Origin: Betaproteobacteria bacterium
Lineage (GTDB): Bacteria; Pseudomonadota; Gammaproteobacteria; Burkholderiales; Burkholderiaceae
Assembly (NCBI GenBank): GCA_013205155.1
Contig: JABMMT010000177.1
Span: 1-41,376, forward strand
Reading direction: 5' to 3'
Length of the DNA stretch: 41,376 nt
Part shown: piece by piece, positions 1 through 7,431 of the stretch
Layout of the letters: each line of letters begins with the position of its first letter
Numbering within the stretch: the stretch's first letter is position 1
Translations under genes and position numbers: made by a program
The notes under the pieces: model-generated
What the model saw: only the letters and a program-made list of their open reading frames with translations
Databases searched by the model: none
What the model was told of the DNA's origin: nothing

Positions 1-132
1 ATATTTGATCAAGCGGCAAAAACTTTTTTGAAAAATCTTGCGTAAAGGTTTGCGAAGAATAATGATTGGACTATTTTTGTCCTCGCTTCAAAGGAAGTGA
101 AACGGGTCTGTTTCGGCAGCTTGTTTAGAATT

Positions 133-209
133 GGTCTGGTAGTTCAGTTGGTTAGAATATCTGCCTGTCACGCAGAGGGTCGCGGGTTCGAGTCCCGTCC
201 GTTCCGCCA
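133..209 (+). tRNA. tRNA-Asp (anticodon GTC)
   Basis: A 77-base cloverleaf with encoded CCA. The anticodon arm is TCTGC-CTGTCAC-GCAGA with GTC at 167-169, the T arm is GCGGG-TTCGAGT-CCCGT, and the D arm is normal. The body matches the well-known bacterial tRNA-Asp. The oddity is the 5' acceptor strand GGTCTGG facing CCGTTCC: pairs 3:70 (T-T) and 4:69 (C-T) do not form and 5:68 is a T-G wobble. Enterobacterial tRNA-Asp has GGAGCGG here. Discriminator G is kept. A weak promoter-like TTGCGT (38-43) with an AT-rich -10 region near 60 lies upstream. A terminator follows directly. Confidence 0.93.
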
Positions 210-222
210 GATTCAGTAAAAA

Positions 223-245
223 AGCCCGAGCAATCGGGCTTTTTC
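223..245 (+). terminator. Rho-independent terminator after tRNA-Asp
   Basis: Stem AGCCCGA / TCGGGCT (223-229 with 234-240), four-base loop, then a T run. It sits 13 bases after the CCA end of the tRNA. Confidence 0.85.
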
Positions 246-257
246 TACACTATTTGT

Positions 258-500
258 ATGCCCAATCCAAAAAAATCTGCCCCTATTAAAGTCCTCTTGG
301 TAAAAAGAAACAAGGGCGATAATTATTTAGAGCGAACTCTGATTGAGGACATACTTGAGGCTAATAAACATATCGGAGAGCATATCGACTCATTAACACG
401 AAGATCTACACTCATTCAGGAATATTTAATCGCGATACACCCCGAGGTTTCTATTAGGACGATTCGAAGAATTCTCACTAAGGATGTCGATAAAACCTGA
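258..500 (+). CDS. Small unknown protein (80 aa)
   Basis: I do not recognise this protein. It is basic at the N-terminus (PKKSAPIKVLLVKRNKG), then acidic/helical, and ends in a segment (SIRTIRRILTKDVDK) that could be the last helices of a helix-turn-helix fold. This is only a resemblance. No signal peptide or membrane segment is visible. The ATG lies 13 bases after the tRNA terminator and has no clear Shine-Dalgarno sequence, so expression would need read-through or a promoter inside the terminator region. A shared terminator follows at 541-567. It could be a spurious frame, but it fills the gap between two terminators neatly. Confidence 0.5.
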   Translation: MPNPKKSAPIKVLLVKRNKGDNYLERTLIEDILEANKHIGEHIDSLTRRSTLIQEYLIAIHPEVSIRTIRRILTKDVDKT

Positions 501-540
501 GGGATATAAGTTTCATCAAAATATATGTAGATGATCTAAT

Positions 541-567
541 AAAAAGCCCCAAGAAAGAGGCTTTTTT
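541..567. terminator. Bidirectional terminator
   Basis: AAAAAGCC...GGCTTTTTT with an A run on one side and a T run on the other, placed between two convergent genes (stops at 500 and 586), so it can end transcription from both. Confidence 0.8.
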
Positions 568-585
568 CCTGCAGGTAGTTGGGGG

Positions 586-1197
586 TTATTTCTTCTTAGG
601 CGTTGTAATAGAAGCTGCCATGGCATCAAAATAAACCACCTTAACTTGTTCTCCGACGGTCACATCAGCTAATAGAGCAGGGTTCTTCACGGTGACAGTT
701 GTTATATTACCGCTTGGCCCTTTAACGGATACCAATTTTTTATCACGGTCTACGCCAACGATATCTGCAATGATCGTGGTGGTGTTGGCTATAACCTCAG
801 AAGGTTTTTCATTAGGCTTAGAGTTTGTAACCGTACTAGTTTCTACTTTGCTACGAATGCCAGTACTCTTTGTTTTAATAAGCTCTATAGCAACAGCTGT
901 TTCATAGCTTACATTTACACGATCACCTTTTTTGATTTGTGCAAAATTAGTAATTTCTGGTCCAGCAACAAACTTAGACTCACCCTCTTTGTTTTTGAAA
1001 GTGATTGTGCGAGTTTTTGGATCAGTTTTTAGAACTTCACCTTCATATAGTTGATAACGGTTATCTGTTATAGCTGCATCAATAACTATTGGTTTAGATC
1101 CGGCTGTATCAACTGGTTTAGTCTGTGCCATCAAAGTAGAAGTTCCTCCGATTAAAGCTGCGAGGGTGAAAGCGATCTGTCTAAATTTGATATTCAT
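586..1197 (-). CDS. Exported protein with two related beta-rich repeats
   Basis: A 203-residue protein with a Sec signal peptide (residues 1-24, cleavage after LMA), so it is probably periplasmic. Residues 51-106 (EGEVLKTDPKTRTITF ... KKGDRVNVSYETAVAIEL) and 142-197 (ADIVGVDRDKKLVSVK ... VGEQVKVVYFDAMAASI) share one pattern: a strand, a charged turn, a second strand, a hydrophilic stretch, G-[DE]-x-V-x-V-x-Y, then A[IS]xI. This points to an internal duplication of an OB-like or DUF5666-like domain. The linker (107-141) is Ser/Thr/Lys rich and the C-terminus ends in KKK. The start has an AAGGGA ribosome site. It is divergent from the hyi-glxR genes. Function unknown. Confidence 0.8.
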   Translation of the reverse strand: MNIKFRQIAFTLAALIGGTSTLMAQTKPVDTAGSKPIVIDAAITDNRYQLYEGEVLKTDPKTRTITFKNKEGESKFVAGPEITNFAQIKKGDRVNVSYETAVAIELIKTKSTGIRSKVETSTVTNSKPNEKPSEVIANTTTIIADIVGVDRDKKLVSVKGPSGNITTVTVKNPALLADVTVGEQVKVVYFDAMAASITTPKKK

Positions 1198-1207
1198 TAT
1201 TTCCCTT

Positions 1208-1219
1208 GTAATTAATTAC
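1208..1219. promoter_or_regulatory. Palindrome, possible operator between divergent genes
   Basis: GTAATTAATTAC is a perfect 12-base palindrome immediately upstream of the leftward gene. The half GTAATTAAT recurs at 1247-1255, 39 bases on. The two copies lie in the divergent intergenic region before hyi, so a dimeric regulator site is possible. AT-rich palindromes can arise by chance. Confidence 0.25.
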
Positions 1220-1345
1220 TTTTATTCTAAATACTAGTCTAATTTGGTAATTAATAGCGTTTTTAGTGATGATGTAGTTGTTGTGCGGATTGTAGACATA
1301 TTTGTTAATATCATTCTTTTGAAATATCTAAATAAAAAGGTTCAA

Positions 1346-2137
1346 ATGCCAAAGCTAGCGGCCAATCTCACCATGCTCTTCAATGAGGTTCCATTTATGG
1401 AGCGCTTCGAAAAAGCAACAAATGCAGGTTTTAAAGCTGTTGAATTTCTCTTTCCATACGCTTTTTCTGCAAACGAAATTAAGCAAAAGCTAGAGCAATA
1501 TCAGCTTAAATTAGTTCTTAATAATTTACCTGCGGGTGACTGGGATGCTGGGGAGCGGGGAATCGCTTGTTTACCAGAACGGGTTGAGGAATTTCGCTCA
1601 GGTGTTGCCAAAGCCATTGAATATGCCCATATTTTAGGTACTCCACAGCTCAACTGTCTTGCAGGCAAAGCTCCCGCTGGAGTCGAACCTAAAATACTAC
1701 GTGATACATTTATTTCAAACCTTCAATTTGCCGCTAATGAGCTTCAAAAAGTAAATATTCGATTGCTAATAGAGCCAATCAATACTTTTGATATTCCCGG
1801 TTTCTTTTTATCCACTACTAAGCAAGCGATTGAGATTCTCAATGAAGTAAATTCAAGCAATTTATTCGTTCAATATGATATCTATCATGCGCAGCGCATG
1901 GAAGGGGAACTTGCTAATACGATCGAGAAGTATTTATCTAAAATTGCTCATATTCAATTAGCAGATAACCCAGGACGGAATGAGCCTGGTACAGGCGAGA
2001 TCAATTATTCCTATCTATTTAAATTGATCGATCGCTTGGGATATCAGGGATGGATTGGTTGCGAATACAAACCCTTAAGTAATACTGAATCTGGTTTGGG
2101 TTGGATTCAATCTATTCAATCATTTAAAAATAACTAA
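1346..2137 (+). CDS. hyi: Hydroxypyruvate isomerase (TIM-barrel, Hyi family)
   Basis: Predicted to interconvert hydroxypyruvate and tartronate semialdehyde in glyoxylate metabolism. The family start MPKLAANLTMLFNEVPFME is at 1346, preceded by AAAAGG at a good distance; the frame is open upstream to 1244 but those 34 residues are not family-like. The protein is then 263 residues, as expected for the family. Family signatures include FPYAFSANEI, NCLAGK, LIEPINTFDIPGFFL with the metal-binding Glu, QYDIYHAQRMEG, HIQLADNPGRNEPGTGEINY and a C-terminal GCEYKP carrying the second catalytic Glu. It lies 9 bases before glxR, so they form an operon. Glyoxylate carboligase, often adjacent in other bacteria, is not in the window. 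Confidence 0.93.
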   Translation: MPKLAANLTMLFNEVPFMERFEKATNAGFKAVEFLFPYAFSANEIKQKLEQYQLKLVLNNLPAGDWDAGERGIACLPERVEEFRSGVAKAIEYAHILGTPQLNCLAGKAPAGVEPKILRDTFISNLQFAANELQKVNIRLLIEPINTFDIPGFFLSTTKQAIEILNEVNSSNLFVQYDIYHAQRMEGELANTIEKYLSKIAHIQLADNPGRNEPGTGEINYSYLFKLIDRLGYQGWIGCEYKPLSNTESGLGWIQSIQSFKNN

Positions 2138-2146
2138 GGAGACTTT

Positions 2147-3052
2147 ATGAGTAATCAAAAAAAGCTTGGCTTTATCGGCCTAGGAATTATGGGCGCACCT
2201 ATGGCAAACCATCTAGTCAACGCAGGATATGAACTCTTTATCAATACCCGTAGTAAAGTCCCAGAAATATTGGCAAAGACGAAAGCAGTTCAATGCCCAT
2301 CACCTCAGGCAGTAGCTGAGCAAGCAGATATCATCTTCATCATGGTTCCAGATACGCCTGATGTGGAGAGGGTATTGTTTGGTGACAAAGGAGTTGCATC
2401 CGGCCTTAGTAAAGGCAAAGTGATTGTGGATATGAGTTCTATTTCTCCTATATCCACTAAAGAGTTTGCCAAGAAAATAAATGCTCTTAGCTGCGACTAC
2501 TTGGATGCTCCAGTTTCTGGTGGCGAAGTTGGCGCTAAAAATGCTACGCTTTCTATCATGGTTGGCGGAGATGAAAAAGTTTTTGAAACTATCAAGCCTA
2601 TTCTTGATTTAATGGGTAAGAATATCAACCTTGTAGGCAAAAATGGAGATGGACAAACAGCCAAGGTCGCAAATCAAATTATTGTTGCCTTGAATATTGA
2701 AGCGGTAGCGGAGGCACTATTGTTTGCCTCAAAAGCGGGTGCAGATCCTGCGAAAGTACGTCAAGCCCTGATGGGTGGGTTTGCGAGCTCGAAAATATTA
2801 GAGGTACATGGTGAGAGGATGGTTAAAAGAACATTCGATCCTGGATTTCGTATTGAGTTGCACCAAAAGGACTTGAATCTTGCTCTTAACAGCGCACGTG
2901 TTCTTGGCGTATCGCTTCCAAATACGGCTACTGCGCAGGAATTGTTTAACTCATGCGCTGCTCATGGTGGTAAAGCATGGGATCACTCGGCAATGGTTAA
3001 GGCGCTTGAGAAGCTGGCCAACTTTGAAATAGGTCAAGAGTCTAAGATTTAA
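2147..3052 (+). CDS. glxR: 2-hydroxy-3-oxopropionate (tartronate semialdehyde) reductase
   Basis: A beta-hydroxyacid dehydrogenase predicted to reduce tartronate semialdehyde to D-glycerate with NAD(P)H. It is 301 residues, full length. The Rossmann loop GLGIMGAPMANHL is at 11-23, the substrate motif DAPVSGGEVGAKNAT at 120-134, and the catalytic lysine is K173 in GDGQTAKVANQI. The C-terminal helical domain contains FRIELHQKDLNLAL. The ribosome site AAGGAG is strong. Placement right after hyi supports the tartronate semialdehyde role over 3-hydroxyisobutyrate dehydrogenase, a relative with the same motifs. garR is an equivalent name. Confidence 0.92.
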   Translation: MSNQKKLGFIGLGIMGAPMANHLVNAGYELFINTRSKVPEILAKTKAVQCPSPQAVAEQADIIFIMVPDTPDVERVLFGDKGVASGLSKGKVIVDMSSISPISTKEFAKKINALSCDYLDAPVSGGEVGAKNATLSIMVGGDEKVFETIKPILDLMGKNINLVGKNGDGQTAKVANQIIVALNIEAVAEALLFASKAGADPAKVRQALMGGFASSKILEVHGERMVKRTFDPGFRIELHQKDLNLALNSARVLGVSLPNTATAQELFNSCAAHGGKAWDHSAMVKALEKLANFEIGQESKI

Positions 3053-3054
3053 AT

Positions 3055-3642
3055 ATGCCATCAACCTTATTAGTCTATTTACATGGATTTCGGTCTTCTC
3101 CGAGATCTAGTAAGGCTCTCAAGACTGGTGATGCTGTGAGGGCGCTATCGAATAAAGAAAATACAATCGAGTGGTACTGCCCTCAACTATTTGCATCCCC
3201 AAAGCAAAGTATGGGTATGGTCACCAACTATATTGATCAGTCTGGAGCCGATAGCATCGTGATTATTGGATCCTCCTTGGGTGGTTTTTACACTAATTAT
3301 TTAGCTGAGAGATATGCTTGCAAGGCCGTCGCTCTAAATCCCGCGGTAAGGGCTGCTCGAGAATTGGCCCCACATGTTGGAATGCTTACCACATACGATA
3401 CTGATGAGCCCTTTGATTTTCGTCCCGAATACATTGATGAGTTAAAAGTACTTCAGGTTGAGAAAATTACCAGTCCTGAGCGATATTTTTTGATTGCTGC
3501 CAAGGGTGATGAGCTTCTGGACTGGAAAGAGATGGTTGAGTTCTATGAAGGTGCCAATCAACTGGTTCTAGACGGGAGTGATCATGGTATTGCTGACTAT
3601 GGAAATCACCTACCCAAGATCTTAGAATTCATATCTAAATAG
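3055..3642 (+). CDS. YqiA/UPF0227-type alpha/beta-hydrolase esterase
   Basis: A 195-residue small esterase of the YqiA family. It opens with LLVYLHGFRSSPRSSKA, which is diagnostic, including the oxyanion HGF. The nucleophile is S74 in GSSLGG; the likely acid is D152 (AAKGDELLDW) and the base H177 (DGSDHGIADY). No signal peptide, so cytoplasmic. It starts two bases after the glxR stop and is likely co-transcribed, though the metabolic link is unclear. The physiological substrate is unknown for the family beyond short acyl esters. Confidence 0.88.
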   Translation: MPSTLLVYLHGFRSSPRSSKALKTGDAVRALSNKENTIEWYCPQLFASPKQSMGMVTNYIDQSGADSIVIIGSSLGGFYTNYLAERYACKAVALNPAVRAARELAPHVGMLTTYDTDEPFDFRPEYIDELKVLQVEKITSPERYFLIAAKGDELLDWKEMVEFYEGANQLVLDGSDHGIADYGNHLPKILEFISK

Positions 3643-3646
3643 GTAA

Positions 3647-3675
3647 TTGATTGCCGAGCACATCTTCTGTAAAAT
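3647..3675 (+). promoter_or_regulatory. Sigma-70 promoter for the HNH gene
   Basis: TTGATT (3647-3652), a 17-base spacer and TAAAAT (3670-3675), about 45 bases before the GTG start at 3723. Good match and spacing, not tested. Confidence 0.5.
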
Positions 3676-3722
3676 TATATAAACGATTGAAGCCCTTATG
3701 GCCCATCTAGAAAGGAGAGATT

Positions 3723-4304
3723 GTGCTGAGTATATTAAAGCTAGACGCCGGTGGAATTCCGCAGGGTTGGGTTAATGCCGAAGAGGCAACCAAGCACTAT
3801 GCGGACAATAGCGTTTTTTGGACATTAGGTGATCCCATTTTCAGGATGCGTGGCGGCATTTCAAGAATGAGCGGCCAACAATCCATTATTGATCTTCATT
3901 CAATTATTGCCATCAATGGTAGCTCTAAAATTAATCTTTTTGATGTAGTTCCAGCGATCACCAAACACAAACTATTTAAACGTGATCGTGGACTCTGTGC
4001 TTATTGTGGCGATGCCATTCATGAAAGTCAGGCTGAAGCAGAGCATATTATTCCCAATAGTCGTGGTGGCAAATACAACTGGATGAATTTAGTCATCTCT
4101 TGTAGACCTTGCAATCAACGTAAAGGTAATCGAACTCCAGAAATCGCTGGAATGGGTTTACTTTACACGCCATATCAACCTAGTCTCTATGAGGATATGA
4201 TTTTAAAGGGTCGAAATATTTTGGCTGATCAAATGGATTTTTTAGCAGCAAATCTGCCAAAAAATAGCCGTTTATTAGATTACTCTATCTGTTCACCAAG
4301 TTGA
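3723..4304 (+). CDS. HNH endonuclease
   Basis: 193 residues, starting at a GTG with a strong AAAGGAGAG ribosome site. The HNH fold is at residues 92-135: a zinc pair C92/C95 (CAYC), the H of EHIIPNSRGG at 108, N in NWMNL (119-123), then C127/C130 (CRPC) and NQRKGNR. This is the zinc-stabilised beta-beta-alpha-metal nuclease type found as a stand-alone gene across Burkholderiales, where it is a chromosomal gene of unknown role. The N-terminal 80 residues have no motif I recognise. The stop overlaps the TTG codon that opens the next frame, so the two genes may be coupled. Confidence 0.85.
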   Translation: MLSILKLDAGGIPQGWVNAEEATKHYADNSVFWTLGDPIFRMRGGISRMSGQQSIIDLHSIIAINGSSKINLFDVVPAITKHKLFKRDRGLCAYCGDAIHESQAEAEHIIPNSRGGKYNWMNLVISCRPCNQRKGNRTPEIAGMGLLYTPYQPSLYEDMILKGRNILADQMDFLAANLPKNSRLLDYSICSPS

Positions 4305-4330
4305 CGCAGTTTGATTCAAATCTTCGCCAT

Positions 4331-5311
4331 ATGAAGTCAATATGGGTGGTGATAGCTGCCTTAGGCCTTTCTTTATTAGGTCACCTTGTGCTCTATTTTG
4401 GAATTCCTTTTTTAACTTTATCTACAGGTACAGAGATTCCAGAGGATCTGATTATTAAAACTGAACTTCGAGTTGAGCCCCCAAAAAAGATTCAAACATC
4501 TAAGACACCACAGAAAAAGCCTTCCCAGGCTAATCAAAATCAATCTTTAGAGGAGGATCCAAATGCTCTTAATGCAGGCTCCCTAACTGCAGGCTCCCTA
4601 ACTGCAGGTACTAATCAAGAAGGGGGTGCGGATCAAAAGGGCGCTCCCTTTAGACTTCCACAATCAGCAATTATCTATTACGACTCTTTTCTGGATGGGC
4701 AACAGTTTCAAGCTGGTCAAATTGACTGGGAGGTTATTGGTAACAACTATCGCCTCTACATCAATATTCCCTATGCTTTTGTTGGTCCTTTTGTTTTTGA
4801 ATCTAGAGGTACTGTTGATGCCTACGGAATTGCTCCTTCAATCTATTGGTCCCAAAGAGGAACCCGAAATCCAAGATATTCACGTTTTGATAGAAATGAA
4901 AAAGGGGGAGGGCAGATGTATTTCTCTGAAAAACCTGAATTCACTCCTGAAATTATTCCTGGTACCCAAGACCGCTTTAGTTTAATGTTTCAGCTAGCTT
5001 CCTTGCTGAACGGAGATAACAAAATAGATGAGGCAGGGAGCATACGTTCCATACCTGTAGTTGACTACAACACCCTAGAAATGTGGCAATTCAAGAGTTA
5101 TGGGGAAGCTATTACAGAGGATGTACCTAACCTTGGAAAGACGACCATTAGACATTACGCATTGATGCAAAGAGAAAGTAATCCCTATAAACGCCAAGTT
5201 GATATTTGGCTCGCAAAGGATTTGGAATGGTTGCCAGGTCGCATCAGATCTCAAGAATCTAACGGAAGAGTTTTAGAGTTGGTATTTAAGCAAAAAGCCT
5301 CAATTAACTAG
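4331..5311 (+). CDS. DUF3108 domain envelope protein
   Basis: About 326 residues. One N-terminal membrane segment (IWVVIAALGLSLLGHLVLYFG) is followed by a Pro/Lys/Gln-rich linker and a C-terminal domain (from about SAIIYYDSFLDGQQF) typical of DUF3108, thought to be a beta-rich periplasmic domain. The frame is open to a TTG at 4301 that overlaps the HNH stop. I chose ATG 4331 because the hydrophobic anchor begins there, but neither start has a clear ribosome site. The linker contains a 15-base tandem duplication (4574-4603) giving repeated AGSLT. The last bases overlap the convergent channel gene by 8 bases. Function unknown. Confidence 0.78.
   Translation: MKSIWVVIAALGLSLLGHLVLYFGIPFLTLSTGTEIPEDLIIKTELRVEPPKKIQTSKTPQKKPSQANQNQSLEEDPNALNAGSLTAGSLTAGTNQEGGADQKGAPFRLPQSAIIYYDSFLDGQQFQAGQIDWEVIGNNYRLYINIPYAFVGPFVFESRGTVDAYGIAPSIYWSQRGTRNPRYSRFDRNEKGGGQMYFSEKPEFTPEIIPGTQDRFSLMFQLASLLNGDNKIDEAGSIRSIPVVDYNTLEMWQFKSYGEAITEDVPNLGKTTIRHYALMQRESNPYKRQVDIWLAKDLEWLPGRIRSQESNGRVLELVFKQKASIN
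4574..4603 (+). repeat. 15-base tandem duplication inside the DUF3108 gene
   Basis: Two exact copies of GCAGGCTCCCTAACT, followed by a partial third (GCAGGTACT). The length is a multiple of three, so the frame is kept and only the linker grows. Confidence 0.9.
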
Positions 5312-5843
5312 AGCTTGAGTTAACACTCGCAGTCCGACTCTTATCAATTAATGAACTCAACATATTAAATAAGGCAGCACCTGACATTGAGGCCGCGAAA
5401 ATGCCTGTAAATGCAATAATGATGGGTAAGATACGCCAATTCTTTTCTAATTGGTACGATCCGAATCCAACAGTTGTATACATCTCTCCAGCAAAATAAA
5501 ATGCTTCAGCATTGCTAGTAAAGATTTTTAGTCCGATCAGGGCATAAGTCCACATGAAGATGTCAGAAAAATGCCCAATGATTACCAGCAGAATAGAAAT
5601 GAAATATGAAATGACGGCAGCTATACGGAATGCATGTAAAAAATCCTTTGTCATATGCCGTTTATCGCTAAGCCATTCAACTAACTTATGGAAGCAAAGC
5701 ACCACTAACATGATATATATGCCATGCAATACCAGCATGCCGGTTGCAAAAACAATAATCCAAAAGTATTGCGTATTTCCAATATCAGCATTTAGCTGAC
5801 TAACCAGCTGATTTAGGGTGGGTAGATAGTTAAATACTTCCAT
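5304..5843 (-). CDS. Small potassium-type ion channel
   Basis: 179 residues. Membrane segments at about 26-52, 71-92 and 138-163, with a re-entrant pore helix before the selectivity filter TVGFGS at 124-129. This is the ion_trans_2 pore arrangement, with one extra N-terminal membrane helix. There is no RCK, cyclic-nucleotide or voltage-sensor domain, so gating is not explained by the sequence. TVGFG rather than TVGYG is a common variant compatible with K+ selection. It is last in the leftward run behind the ankyrin gene, but a separate promoter lies at 5900-5927. Confidence 0.85.
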   Translation of the reverse strand: MEVFNYLPTLNQLVSQLNADIGNTQYFWIIVFATGMLVLHGIYIMLVVLCFHKLVEWLSDKRHMTKDFLHAFRIAAVISYFISILLVIIGHFSDIFMWTYALIGLKIFTSNAEAFYFAGEMYTTVGFGSYQLEKNWRILPIIIAFTGIFAASMSGAALFNMLSSLIDKSRTASVNSSSS

Positions 5844-5899
5844 AAAAGTATCAATAGCTATATGTATATGGGATTAATTTCTTATTTGACATAATAATG

Positions 5900-5927
5900 A
5901 TTATACGCAATAAGTAATAATGGTTAA
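5900..5927 (-). promoter_or_regulatory. Sigma-70 promoter for the channel gene
   Basis: On the minus strand TTAACC, a 16-base spacer and a perfect TATAAT (plus-strand ATTATA at 5900-5905), 57 bases before the channel ATG. The -35 overlaps the stop codon of the ankyrin gene. Confidence 0.5.
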
Positions 5928-6625
5928 TTAGGTATAACCAAGTTAACTGGTCCTTTATAGGCTTGTTTATATAGCTTTAACCATCTAGATCTGAGGCCCT
6001 CACTGATGGCAGGCTTGTTGTATATATCCGCAATGTCAATTGCACTGAAACCTGCTTCATTACGCAATTGAAGATTAGAGCCTTTGTCCAATAAGAGTTT
6101 GACAAGATAATCGTTACCAGACTGGACTGCCATCATTAAAGGGGTTGTGCCACCTAGACTTAATGAGTCAACTATTGCGCCATTAGCCAGTAAAAACTGT
6201 GCAACATCCAAATGGCCTTTTGCACAAGCGTAATGAAGCGGCGTCCAGCTAATATGATCCAACTGTGCCCGATTTTTTAATACTAAGGTCTGCACCAGAG
6301 GCAGGTCACCATTAATTGAAGCCATCATTAAGGGGGTTTCGCCATTTTTATCAGATAAATCTACATCCATATCTTTTGCACTCAAAAGGACCTCTATAAC
6401 TGCATAAGATCGATCTCTAATAGCTAAAACCAACATAGGATTGCCGTTACTATCGACGGTATTAGGATTGATTCCCTTACTAAGAAGCAATTTAACTTCT
6501 TTCACATCATTAAATTTGGCTGCCTTTGCGAAATCTAAAATTTGAGCATCAGACTGAGCTAACACGTTTGTAATATGCAATAGCATAAACAAAAAAGGAA
6601 TAATATATTTAATATTATTATTCAA
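5924..6625 (-). CDS. Exported ankyrin-repeat protein
   Basis: 233 residues with a Sec signal peptide (residues 1-23, ending NVLAQ) followed by about five ankyrin repeats. Recognisable cores include GNPMLVLAIRDRSYAVIEVLL, GETPLMMASINGDLPLVQTLV, WTPLHYACAKGHLDVAQFLL and TTPLMMAVQSGNDYLVKLLL. A basic, aromatic tail (WLKLYKQAYKG) ends the protein. It probably binds a periplasmic partner that cannot be named. The start overlaps the tatD stop by four bases (ATGA), so it is translationally coupled to the mltG-tmk-holB-tatD operon. Confidence 0.87.
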   Translation of the reverse strand: MNNNIKYIIPFLFMLLHITNVLAQSDAQILDFAKAAKFNDVKEVKLLLSKGINPNTVDSNGNPMLVLAIRDRSYAVIEVLLSAKDMDVDLSDKNGETPLMMASINGDLPLVQTLVLKNRAQLDHISWTPLHYACAKGHLDVAQFLLANGAIVDSLSLGGTTPLMMAVQSGNDYLVKLLLDKGSNLQLRNEAGFSAIDIADIYNKPAISEGLRSRWLKLYKQAYKGPVNLVIPN

Positions 6626-7413
6626 GATAAGTTTCTATCTATTTGAAAACATTGAAAAAAATTGTTAGAAGTGTGATCAGCGAACTTTTCTACTGGGATA
6701 TTTTTCAAATCGGCAATATATTCCCCTACTTTAGCCACCCATGCAGGCTCGTTGGTCTTGCCTCGATAAGGAATTGGGGCCAAATAGGGTGAATCTGTCT
6801 CAATCATCATTCGATCTATTGGCACCCTTTTACATGTCTCTTGTAGATCTTTGGCACTTTTAAAGGTCACAATTCCAGAAAAGGAAATATAAAAACCCAT
6901 GTCCATGGCAGCCTTAGCAACTTCGTAACTTTCTGTAAAGCAGTGCATAACTCCACCAATTTGATCTGCGCCCTCCTCTTTGAGGATGCGAATGGTGTCT
7001 GCTGAAGCAGAACGAGTATGGACAATCAGAGGCTTTCTGGATGCTATTGCAGCACGAATATGGGTTCTAAAACGCTCTCTTTGCCATTCGAGAGAATCAT
7101 AGCTTCGATCTGCCATTCTGAAATAGTCAAGGCCGGTTTCTCCAATTGCTACTATCTTTGGATATCTAGCCGCAGTTTCTACTAAAAATTCAAGGCTCGG
7201 TTCAGGTGTATCTTCATAGTCGGGATGAACGCCAACAGATGCATAAAGATGGGGGTGGTCTTGCGCAAGCTTCAATACATTAGGAAAATCGGGCAAATCT
7301 ACCGATATGCAAAGGGCATGATCTACTTGAGCAGCTTTCATATTCGCCAATATCTCGGGAAGGCGTGTCTGAAATTCTGGGAAATCGAGATGACAATGGG
7401 AGTCTATGAACAT
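6622..7413 (-). CDS. tatD: TatD family metal-dependent hydrolase/DNase
   Basis: 263 residues, full length. The TIM-barrel metal ligands are in place: H6/H8 of DSHCHLD, the Glu of GETGLDYFR, the His of VHTRSA, the His of MHCFTES and the Asp of ETDSPYLAPIPYRGK. Family members act as magnesium-dependent 3'-5' nucleases or D-aminoacyl-tRNA deacylases; the exact substrate here is not determined. It sits 18 bases after holB, an arrangement conserved in many proteobacteria. Confidence 0.93.
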   Translation of the reverse strand: MFIDSHCHLDFPEFQTRLPEILANMKAAQVDHALCISVDLPDFPNVLKLAQDHPHLYASVGVHPDYEDTPEPSLEFLVETAARYPKIVAIGETGLDYFRMADRSYDSLEWQRERFRTHIRAAIASRKPLIVHTRSASADTIRILKEEGADQIGGVMHCFTESYEVAKAAMDMGFYISFSGIVTFKSAKDLQETCKRVPIDRMMIETDSPYLAPIPYRGKTNEPAWVAKVGEYIADLKNIPVEKFADHTSNNFFQCFQIDRNLS

Positions 7414-7431
7414 GATTGCTTATTTTACTTC

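Noticed and set aside
1244..1345. Upstream extension of the hyi frame by 34 residues.
   Set aside because: The residues do not match the family and the internal ATG 1346 has the ribosome site and family start.
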